Shown here: positions 23,075 through 35,000 of the stretch, in pieces
Position numbering within the stretch: the first letter of the stretch is position 1
Layout of the letters: each line of letters starts with the position of its first letter
Assembly (NCBI GenBank): GCA_029964075.1
Contig: CM057144.1
Location: 7,711,281-7,775,280, forward strand
Source: Patiria pectinifera
Lineage: Eukaryota; Echinodermata; Asteroidea; Valvatida; Asterinidae
Length of the DNA stretch: 64,000 nt
Direction of reading: 5' to 3'
Made by a program: the position numbers and the translations under genes
Notes under the pieces: generated by a model
Told to the model about the DNA's origin: nothing
What the model saw: only the letters and a program-made list of their open reading frames with translations
Database searches by the model: none

Positions 23075-26000
23075 ATGGCTCCAATTTCAGACGATCCAGA
23101 CAATGTTTCTCAAGATGATGGTGAGGTTTTGCAATATGAATAGATACTTTGTAGCCCAAAATACTTAAGAATGTAAAAATATCGGTTTGTTGATTGCATT
23201 GCTTGTAAATGTTCTTGCCTCGTAAAGTCTGAATTGCACTGCATGCATGCAGTGCATTGCTTGGTGAAGTTGGTCAGTATATCATCTTTCTAGCTCGGCT
23301 CTTATCTTTTTTTTCACACAACACGGACCGACGTCAAATCACCGTCGATGATCCATCGTCGCATCACCTTCCTTCTGAACGCAGTTATGCGGAAATCAAA
23401 AACTTTTCCGAGAAGTCATTTGAAAGAAATCAAAGAGAGAGTAAATTATTGCCGTACTACTGATAAAACTAGTACTAGCATGACTAGGGCCTATAACATA
23501 ACATTATTGAATGGCCCATAAAACTAATGCCTAAAAACAAAGCCACAAATTTCCAGTCAGTGTCGCCGTCCAACCCTGAAATGTGAAAGACAACTTCGGT
23601 CGACTTTCACTAAACAACAGAGGACGTAATCAGAATTAAGGAGCACGAAAAACGATGTGCGCCTTTATTATCGCGTTAGTATTTTACGATCTGTTTAACC
23701 GAGATGCAGGTTTCGGCACCAAATTGTTTGTTGGAATGAATATGCTTTAAAATATATTTCGGTCGGAATGAAACCTAATCCTAATGTTTAAAGTACCCCA
23801 AAAGCATGAAAAGTAGGCCAATACCTAGCCCCATAAATGTGGCCTATTTACTGGACTGCCTCCGTAAACATAGGCCACACATCCACATGTACAAAAACGT
23901 GTCGACTTTGCCAAATTTTGATTTTCGCATTTAGGCTTAGTTTGTAGTTTATTTTTGTTTTGGAAGCATAATCACCCTCTTTATAGGCTAATCAGAAAGT
24001 GCTGCCTTTTTCAGATGTATATTTTTCGTGAAATTTCCAGATTCATTTTTACACGTTTGCGTATCAAAATTTCAACATGAAATTTCACAAAAATTAGACA
24101 TCTGAAAAAGGCAGCACTTTCTGACTAGCCTATAAAGAGGGTGAGTATGCTTCTAAAGCAAAAAAATCCTACAAACTAAGCCTAAATGTGAAAATCAAAA
24201 TTTGGCAAAGTCGACACGTTTTCGTACACGTAGATGTGTGGCCTATGTTTACGGAGGCAGTCCAGTAAATAGGCCACATTTATGGGGCTAGCCAATACCT
24301 ATCTTTTGCTTTTATTGAAATGATCTGTTCCTTGCTCTATGGTATCTAGACCCGTGAACGTGGCGTTGTATACAATGCCACACTCTTGTATCATTTCGTA
24401 CTGAACTCAACCTCAGAGGTCGAGTACTTACCTAGAAATCTATGTGTGTCTGCACGCGCGTTCAGGATGTGTTATTTCGAAGAAATTTGCCAAAATATGA
24501 AGACCCCATACGAACCTGTAGAAATACGATTTTAACATTAACTGCTGGACAAGTCTGCTCCATGTGACGCATACGACTAAGGTTGTCACTTGGACAGATT
24601 GGCGGCTGTTTCATGTCGCATCCCAGATCCCGTGGGGAGGACGGCTACCAGTATATCCTTTTTGTCCATAAGACCTAGTTTGTGGGGAACTTAATTGATA
24701 TCCCAGTTCACCAACAAGATCAGCAAGGATGTTTTCCATGCCTGGCCTTTTAAAAAATATTTTCCCCCCTGATTTTAATAGTACTAGTAGCAGGTGTAAG
24801 CTAGAGCATGAAGAGCAACTGTTCAATTTTCTCAGTTTTGTCACAAACAAGAGGTCAAAAGTGTAATGACTGCATTTTTTTACTTAATTATAAAAAAAAT
24901 TGGATAATTAAAGTGAAAAAGACGAGAATATTCTTTAATGATGAATTTAATTTTACCTGTTTTTGTTAGTTAAAATTAAAGAAAATAATTCAGGCATTTG
25001 CCATTTGCTTTGCCGCTTGTTTAACATGTCAAGGTCATTCTTGAGAGCGTCTGAGTCAGGTGACTCCAACTGCAAAAGACAACTCAAAGTCGCATGTTTA
25101 TCAACATATTGCAAGTGATGAGAAGAAAAGTTACAACAATTGATATTGCTTCAGAGCTTGCAAAGACACTTGGAATATTTGAGTCAGTGTTGGAGCAAAG
25201 GCTTTGACCCTCAAGGCCAAGGCCAAGGCCAAGGCTTTGACCCTCAAGGCCAAGGCCTTGACCCTCAAGGCCAAGGCCAAGGCCAAGGCTTTGACCCTCA
25301 AGCCTCGAGGCCAAGGCCAAGGCTTAACCCTCAAGGCCAAGGCCAAGGCCAAGGCCCTGTTTTATGAAATGACCACTGATATAGAACTAATTATAGTCAC
25401 ATGAGTGACACGTCATCACGCAAGGGCGGATCCAGAACACAATTTGGGGGTGGGGGGCAAAGAAATTTTGGTCCCCCCCCCCAAAAAAAAAGTGGGTCAA
25501 AAAATTACGGCTTGGGCTTAGGGGCCCGCTTAAGGGCCCCGAAAAAAATTTTGGACTCGATTTAAGGCAATTTCTGACCATTTTTACCGATGTTTTTTGG
25601 AGGAAAAGATGGTGGTGTACCCATTGCCTGCCTTTATTACGACGTCACATTAAAAAAAAACTGTTTCTTTTTTTGGGGGGGGGGGGCATGGCCCCTTTTG
25701 GCCCCCCTGGATCCGCCCTTATCATCACGAATTGCTCGTTACGAAGAACAACATTTCTTTAATTCCAATCAACATGCTCGCATAGGCCTACACCGTTTTA
25801 TGACTGCACTGTATCTATTAAAGTATAAGTTCAGGTCTTCAATATGGTTTAACTAGACAAAATAATGATTTACTTCTATATTGACACACAATTCTCCCAA
25901 GGAGTGTATCAAAAGGGGGATCCAAGAAACTGATTTGGGAATTTTTTTATTTGCTGGCCCAACATGGTCAGAAATATCAGCATTATCTAAAACAGATGCA

Positions 26001-29000
26001 TGCATATCTTTAGCACTTATCAGGGAGACATATACAACCAATCAGATCTATTCCATAGTTATATGCGCCTTGAGCGTCTTTTTTAGACGGATTTTGGCGC
26101 TATATAAATGTTCTCTATTATTATTATTATATGCAATTAAAGTGATCATCTCGTTAGCCCCACAAGTGTACGGAATATTTTTGCAGCAAATCTACTACAA
26201 AAGTGGAAGTGTGCCCAACACACAAATCTATAGGGTGCTTCCCTCCTCCATGGTAATACGATTAAAATGGTAACAGCAAAATTTCGAACAGATTTATCTG
26301 GAAAATGCAAAAATCTATGGGCCTTGAAGAGCCTTGACTCAAAATTGCAAGGCCCTGAACCCTCAAGGCCAAGGCCAAGGCCAAGGCTTTTGCCCTCAAG
26401 CCTCGAGGCCAAGGCCAAGGCCCTAAAATCCAGCCTTAAGGCAGCCTTAAGGCCAAGGCCCAGCATCAAGGCACTACATCACTGATTTGAGTTGCCCTTA
26501 AATATTCAATCGCAACTTGTAACTTGAGTTTTATTCCATATTCACTATTGATATACATGTACAAACTATCGGAGGCCATGTTTCAGCTTTTTTGGCTTCA
26601 TCTGGTTTGTTTTTACAGCCTCAAGCAGTTTGGCACAGAGACGAAGCAAACGGGCCGTCAGTAGCAAGAAGAACAGTCGACTTGCTGCTCTGGAACGACT
26701 GAAGGAAGCAAAGAGAGGATCAGGATCCAAATTCAAGTATGAGGTATGATCAGTTTAATGTCTGGTAGGCAAGTATTTACATATTGTAAAGTATTGGATG
26801 GAAATGTAATTTCACATGGTTATACGTACATTGTAGCATCAGCCAATCAATGTTTACATATCAAAGGGAAGATACAACATTTGCAAACATCAAAAGAACG
26901 AAATGATCAAATTATCACAAAGTACCTTACTGGATTGTTAGGGAATGACAGTCTAAAGCATCCTTCAAAATTGCGGCTTCTGGTGTGCTGACATTTTCAG
27001 GAAAAAGTTTGAAATTGAAAATTGAAATTGGCCTTGATGCATAAGTCATGACCAGAAAAATATTCAATTTGTTGTTGCCATGGAATGCAACATTTTACGG
27101 TGATGGCTAGGGGCATTGTCTACGTTTTAGAATTTCAATTAACTGATAAAGGTTTAAATGATATTTTGTAGTTTGTTTGGTTTAACTAATAAGAAAAGTG
27201 TAGTCATCTTTCAGTGGTCTTAAGCAGGTCATTCTGCAGTTATCAGGGTTGTAGTCAGGTCCTCACTTGCCAATCATAAGTCATGCAGTGTCAAGTCAAT
27301 TAGACAATCCATTCCAATGTGAAAAAGGCTTTGCGTTGTCATTGACTCCAAGCACAAGTCCCCCCTCAACAGAAAAAAGGGAGAGTTGGGGAGACCACTA
27401 GGAGGGACATGCGAACACATTGCCGACAGTGCCTGATGCTCATGCAAAGACGCTTTGGCTTTGTGCACTTTCAAAATAAAATAAGTTGTATTTACATTGC
27501 GCTAAACGCGCGCGAACCAGTGCGAAAAAGGTATAAAGCGCCGTCTTGTTTTTGCTCACCAAGCACATTGCTCAATTATTTTAGCAATCCAGTGTGTGTC
27601 ATTCACAGTTACTCAAATTCATGCCATGTCTTCATTGCCAATATGGGTCTTCTCATTTCTGTGTTGTCTTAATTGGTTCTCAATTTCCATCTTTTCAGCT
27701 GGAGGATATGCAGAATGTCTATGATGAGGTCGATGAGGACGAATATTCCAAAGTTGTCAGAGATCGTCAAGACGACGATTGGATTGTGGATGATGGTAAC
27801 AATTGTCATTGATCCAATTTTGAAAAGAGTACAGATAATCTTAAATGCATTGGTAAAATTACTTACGAAGCAGAGGCCCAAAATATGTTGAAGGGAAGGT
27901 TTTGAGTAATATTTATTCACTTATGCAATAGTCTTTTCCTAAACCATGCATTCATTCTGAACATTTGCAAACAAAATTAAATTTTGATGTAAGATTTGAC
28001 AGATTTTTGACCTTAAATTTGACCAAGACAAAAATGTATACTTGGACTTTTGGAAGCCTACATGTATGTCAACTTACAGAAGATTATAGAAAGGCTTCCC
28101 ATGAGTTGTAGTCCTTTGAATATTTGCCATCTATGTAGTAATATATCCATTTGTATGGGTTTTGTCTTGTGTAATAGATGGTGCAGGCTACGTGGAGGAT
28201 GGAAGGGAAATATTTGATGATGACCTGTATGGAGATGATGAGAAAGCAGCTGGAAAAGGTATGCCCAATGGTCATTGTAGAAATGTCATCAAATTATTGG
28301 GGGGGGGGGGGTTGTGGCCAAATTGCTGACTTCAAACTTTCTATTGCCATATTTGGTCAACATTTGTGAACAAGGTATATTTTGAAAATAAAAATGTCTT
28401 TCTGAGGGGAGTTTATTTGGTGTGTGTTATTGGTTAATTAAACAAATAAACAGGTTAATTAAAGGTATCCTGAAGTAAATAAAGTAAGTTTTAAAAAAAA
28501 CCTACCTACCTGGATAATTTTTAGACCATTACAGACAATTTGTTTTTTTGGCCTCGAAATGTACCCATTGTTACAGTAAACCAAATTGCACTGATCAGAA
28601 AATTGCACAGATTTCCAGCAATGGTTTTGTTTATTTAAATTTTTTTATTGGGTTCACATAATTCACCATTTTCTCTTTTAACGATCTTTACAGCTTCATT
28701 CTTGAGACCTTGAGAAAAATTGGGGTAATTAAATGAGATGGGGAGGACGTTTTGATTGGATGGAAATAATTGTGCAATAAAGTGAATCCCTCTGTCATGT
28801 AGATGTAAACAAGGGGTACTTAATTTTAATTGTCTTAGAATTTGTATGTTCAACTTTAAATGAGCATTTATAAGTCTCTTTAATATGTAACAGGAGTTGA
28901 CATGTTGATTGTATTTAACATTGACATGTAAAACATAAGAAATAATATGAAAATGTATTTGTGGTCACGTTTTTTCTCTCTCTCTCTCTCTTCCAAACAG

Positions 29001-32000
29001 GGAAAAAAGGAAAAGAATCCACCGCTCCCAAAGATTCAAAGAAACTGGTAAGACTAAAGATAAATATGTTGAAGAGTATTTAAAATTGAGATGTTTATTT
29101 TAACTTGTAGCATAAAGTTTTAATGATTTGAATGTGCAGTTGTTCAAATAACATACAGTTGATATTTGGTTATTACATGCACTGAATTCTGTACCACTTT
29201 ATAAAACTTTGAATCAAATAAAAGAGGACAGCAAATTATTGAGTGGATTCATCCAATATCTTCGTAGATGGTACACTGTAAATCTAAGTTGGTGGTTTTT
29301 AAGTTTCATGCGTCCAGGACATCAAATGAACCACAATGGGAGACTGGCCTAGGAACACTTTTATTATGATGACTAGAGTGCTATCTGAAATTTGTACTTC
29401 ACGAACGCTTCACAAACTTAGCTGTCGACGTCTGACTTTATGTCGGTTTCCCTTATTCAAGGGCCACTTTCCAGAAATCATTTATCCATATCAGTAACCA
29501 GTTATCAGTTATCAACTTTGATAATGAACTATTTAAAGACAACAGCTGTATCCTTTCTGGAGTGATGATTGATTGCAACTTCCCGGGTTTGTTTCTTGGC
29601 CACTGACACATGCAGGGCTATGACATCTGCCTAGCGGCTGTGGAAATAAAGACATTGACAAAATCAGAGAACACGAACAGTTAGCTCAGTTGGTAGACAA
29701 CCAGTACGATGGTGTGGAAGTTGCAGGTCCAAATCCTGACCCAAGCTTAATACTTTCACCCTAGCCAATTGTAGAACAAATACATTCTTGATCATTTTCC
29801 AGTCATTTATTCTATTTCAACCTATTTTTTTGTCTTAAGAACGTGAAAAAGCCTTCAGTGTCCAAGTCACATGACATTAAGTCCATGTTCAAGATGGGTG
29901 CCTCCAAGCAGCGTAAGCCTGAGAAGGAGGTTAGCCTTGCTGACGATGAACTACTTGGAGATATTCTCACTGATCTTCATAATGATGTGAGTACATTGAC
30001 CACCAGAGCCACGCTGTACTAAATAGGAGCAATGGTCCTAGGTGGACGCGCTCTCATGGAAAAGTGCACATGTAAACAAAGCGTGATGCCATAAAAGTCT
30101 CCGCTTTCTGGTATGGAGCTTGCCGCAAAAGTGGTGCCGCAATGTGGGGTTTTTATTATTATTTTTCCCCTACTTTTTTTTTTGTTCTTCAAATGTCAGC
30201 TGATGTTGCAGGTGACTCTTTGATCCCCTTAAAACTCTCAAAAATATCCTTCAGGGTGGAGCTTGAGGTGACCTTGGTCAGGCAATAAGGCTTGAGAATT
30301 CTGCACCCACTTAAGATCTCGACCAACATGAACATTCTTGGGAAATTTGGATGGTCAAGACAAAAATCAGAAAAAACGAAAACGTCAGACCATACAGTGA
30401 CATAGACATCGTGCATGTGCTGCCAGGCTGGTCATTAGTCTGCTCCCTTACATATTGCGCTAATTAAAACGCATTTTACAGGTTCCAGAAAGACGACCAT
30501 CGCTCCCTTAGTCTGGCTTCCGGACACACAGTTACAAAATTACAACACTGTCTCCAAATGGTGCCCGACTAAATTTTGTGCAAAATATATGGGAGCCCAG
30601 AGAGGCCACATAAAGCTTATACTCGATCATAACCCCATCTAAAAACACGTTAAAATTGTAAAGCAGTGAGTTTGGCAGTTTTGAGACATCATCTTACATT
30701 GGGAAAAAAACACTTTTTAACTTTGCCGAAGCGCAGGGCTACGGTGATGCGTGTGCATACCAGAAACCGGAGACCTTTTTTTGGGCCTTAGGTCTTAGGA
30801 CTATTCAGGAATACAGAGGGACAAGTTTTATGTATTAATTTCTGTAACTGTTCTTATTGACTGCACCAGATGTCATTCCAAACTGTTTCAAATATCAAGC
30901 TACTTCAAATCTTCATGATTTGGTTTGGCGTGACTCTGAAATGCCAGTCAGGGAGTTAGACCCTTAAACCCTTAAGAGCTTTGGGGATAGGTAGAATCTG
31001 TTATGTAACATTTCCCTTGTACTGGGACAAATTTGATCATGCCTAGCCATCATGAGATTTTACTACTGATGTAGTTATTATTTCTTGTGACAGAAATCCA
31101 CCGTTTAGATATAAATGTGGTTACTGTAAAGTGAGTATTGACCAACTTAAGTTGCATTTCAGAAGCAAGATGTGTTCAAGCCCTTACCAATCAAGAAAAA
31201 AGTGAGAACCTCAGGTTCAGGGTAAGTAGACCTGTTATTTTATTGTAAATACAGTATTGATAACATGCAATAAAAGTATAGTCTCTGTCTTCATTTATCC
31301 AAGACAAACAGACTCATTGTTAACAAAAAGTGGAATAAGTGTTATATTTGTAAGATTTAACACCACCAAAAAGTTATTATTCCATCTTTCTTAATACCAT
31401 TGTCCAAAAGAAAAGGAATATCAACATATTCTTATTATGAATTATATAGTGAATGTTGGAGATTTCATATATGATCAGCAGCAGATACTGGCCTCAACCA
31501 ACACAATGACCAAAAACATTTTTGAGAACTCACAAAAAATAGGTGATGACATTAACATAATTAATAATTAACAAAATTTATTATTATGTATGAAAATTCT
31601 TTTTGATGTACCTATTTAGCCCATATTTTCAGAGTACATCATCTTTCACAGTACCTCTTTAATGTGAAATTGGTTGAAAATTGTGTGTATTTACAAATGT
31701 TATTTTGGAGCAAGAATGTAATAATATTTACTGCAGAAATAATTTATTTTTAATTGTCAACCATTTTTCGTCCCATTTGGCAGGCCATCACCATCCACCA
31801 ATCGTAACCCCTTTTCCAAAACACCCACCCGACCACACCCAAGCACATCACAACCTAGAAGCGTGGACTATGACATGTCCTCTCCAGCCATACCTAAACA
31901 GCGCCCCCAAAGCCGTCAGACCATCGTCAAACGTGAAATGGATCCGGAGACTGAGGAACCAGCCAAGAGGCACAAAAGGTCAGAGGTCGTCATCAAGGAG

Positions 32001-35000
32001 GAGCCCAAAGATGAGATTGAGGAGTTTTCAGAAATGAGTGAAGATCAAGGCCATGGATTTGGTAAGTAGGCTAAACCTCTTGTGTGAGTGAAGTTGGTAT
32101 TGTGAGTCTTCAACTCTTTTTAGTATAGAAACTCCTTTTACCCTAACCCTGCCAGACGCAACACAGTGCATCAGGTGAAAGAGTCTGGTGTACTTTTGAT
32201 GCATTCAGCTATCAACACCAGTGCATAAATAGCCAATTCTGAGACATAGACAGCTAGTCCCATTGAACTATGCCACAGTTGTATCCTGCTGCATTCAGTG
32301 ACCACAGACTCTGAGGCAGTTTGGCCTTGACACTTTTGAGCTGATGGATCTTGCTACACTGGGCAGGCATTTGGCAGGGTTTCTAGCCAAGGGTTCAGGT
32401 TAAGGGCATTATATGGATTCCATGCAAAAAAGAACGCCTTACTCGGTTGCAAAGACAACACAGGCTATCACACAACATCAAGGACAACACGGGTGTGTGC
32501 ACATTCTGGCTAGAATGAATTGTCTGAATAGAATGAATTGTGCATTCTTCTGGCATTAAATGCATTGCGTCCCTCCTATGGGGTTCTTGATGAGTGGTTA
32601 TGATATGAAGCACCATCGACTACAGAGACCATGGCACAATTAATGTACACTTAAAGAGTTTATTTCTAAAACGCGATATAAGCCATTTTGTGTCTTTTAG
32701 ATTCCCACTCTCCCCTGGATGCGCAAAGTCAAATTCGACGGCTATCATATAGTTAAGCACAACTTGAAAATACAGCTACAGTGTTTCTATTGTTTACAAT
32801 TTCATAACCAGGCAAATGTTTCCCTTTTTTTCAAATGGATATAATTTCTTTACTTAAGGGACTTGTGCATACATTTATTCAAGGGCTGTGAACAGTGTGT
32901 TGCTTGCACTAGTTGGTGGTGTATAGTGTATAGACTAATCCAGGCAGGCTGTCAAATCTAACACAGAGTCCCCCTTCAGTCGCGACAGCGTTGTTCAGAT
33001 AGTCCATCACGGGGCAGTTGCTTTGTACAGTGCAATAGCGTGCACAATGCTTTCTCCATTGAAGGGGGCCTCGTGAGGATACAGTTATATGTGTCCAGCT
33101 GTCTATAGCAGCATGTTTCTTTAATATTCAACAGCAAGCAGAGGGATGTGAACCCAAGTGTTCCTTTGAAATTTCCACTATCATACAAAGCATAGAATAT
33201 ATTACGTAGATGTGGCCACTATTTTATCATATTGTAGAAAACATGGATTTTGACAACAATGAAATTGACAATTTCGACTCGGAGGATATTTCCCAAGCAA
33301 CAGTGAAGGAAGAGGTAAACACAAGTCAAGAGCCAGAGGTTAATGACAAAGGAAGAGCACAGAAACCAAAGTAAGTTCCTTCAAAACATTAACCATGAAA
33401 TATTCACAAGATGGAATTCGTGTCAGGGTGATGTAAATTCAATTTGGGATTTTGCCCTTCATCGACGTAGGGCAAAACCCAAAGCATTAACTAAAATGTT
33501 GCATCTTACTGTCAAAGACAAATTCTGTATAAAATAACGCCAACTTTTAATACGAATCCTATATCAGCTGAGCTTTAATTCATACGCAAAAACAAAACTC
33601 AAATCAGCTCGATCATGGTAACTTCCTTCCAAACATAAATCTTACGTCAACTGAACAGCTTTTTTAGAACACAAGTCACTGTTGACATGATCACAAATGA
33701 GAACCAAAATGGATACTAATTCCAAGCAATTTTTATCCTTTTGCAAGTGTGCATCCTGACGTCTGCTCCAGCTCGGGCTGGGAAACAATCAGAGAAGAAG
33801 CCGAGGACAAGGATGAGGTTGCCGCGGATATCCAAGTTGATTGCTCTTCGTTGCCCATGACAACCAATGACTCTGGTGACCAAGTGCTGCGATTCTTTTG
33901 GATGGATGCCTACGAGGATCCGTACCATCAACCAGGTAGATTTAGTGGATAATGTAAAGTTCATTATTGAATTTTCCCTTCATCCAATATTTGACTAAGT
34001 TTGATCAATTTTTCAGGTGAAAAAAATTAACTTGCACCTTATTGATATATTATTTCTAAGATTATTTGCTAGATTAAATTCACACAGTCAACTGTTAGTA
34101 CTTTTGATGCAGTATAAATGCAGTCTTAAAGTGTGGGAAACTCGAGGTAATTGCCTCATGATCATGACGTAAACCAGATCACAAGTATTTGAATTTTCTA
34201 GTTGAAGATTGGGTGCTGTCATTGATTGGGCTATATTGCCCTAAACAACATGTACCTGAAAGAACCAAATGTGAACAATGGTGAAAGATCTTGAACAATG
34301 CAGATCGCCGACACCATTAGTCATAGTTTCACCTGCTGTTTCAATGTTGGATACACATCAGCTATCTAATCCAATAAACCCGAGGTACTCTTGTGTCACG
34401 CTGCGCATCACGATGCCTGCCGAACAATATGATACGTAGACATCCTGCTCAAACTCAACAACATTCAACAGATGCCAAAGCACGATCATTTTTGTGAGGG
34501 TATTACAATCTACATATGTATCAGGTCAACTACATGAAGGACCGGAAGCCTACATGTTTAAACCTTCTAGCCACCGTAGGATCCAAAAGTGACACTGTTC
34601 TGTTGGATTATGCTGCTCCCGTTTACTGGTCATTAGTGCCCAATCCAACCATTTCCCTCAGCTGTTGTACCTTGTTGCGTTACCAGAGTTGTGGTTAGTG
34701 TCCTTGGAAAAAAGTGATGTAAGAGGTGACTGAGAGATTCCCTGCGAGATATCAAGGATTAAAAGGCAGCTAGATGTTAAAAAAAAAACTTGAAATGGTC
34801 AATGCAGTGAAGTCAAGGCAAGGAGGAAGTACATTGTTCACTTACATTGTTTCCACAAACAGAACCTGGTCAACCTGCCAGTGATGATGAGTTGTCAGTA
34901 GAATCAATGCCATGCGATGTCCAACTCACTGCCAGTGGATTGGAACTAAACAGACCTACAGATACATCACCCACCTCATCCAAACAACATTCACCATCAT

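Larger units (their letters stand above)
23075..33935 (+). other. POLA1: POLA1 exons 1-10: N-terminal regulatory region (residues 1-400)
   Basis: Residues 1-57 begin MAPISDD and carry a K/R-rich, nuclear-signal-like stretch ([23 protein letters not shown]). Exon 3 has the conserved DDDWIVDD block, exon 4 [14 protein letters not shown]. Exon 6 has [17 protein letters not shown], aligned with the short helix of vertebrate POLA1 following its IKSMF motif. Exons 7-9 are low-complexity linkers rich in P, S, K and E, likely phosphorylated. Exon 10 ends with [14 protein letters not shown], where the folded catalytic part begins. The exon 9/10 join (AA|T) uses the acceptor GCAAG at 33743-33747. Confidence 0.9.

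Noticed and set aside
25084-25404. Open frames with [10 protein letters not shown] and [11 protein letters not shown] repeats
   Set aside because: Artefact of the AAGGCC hexamer array; frames are open on both strands.
34516-34698. Short frame between POLA1 exon 10 and the BEN exon as a possible 5' exon of a nested gene
   Set aside because: No recognisable protein and no convincing donor leading into 34863 could be picked.
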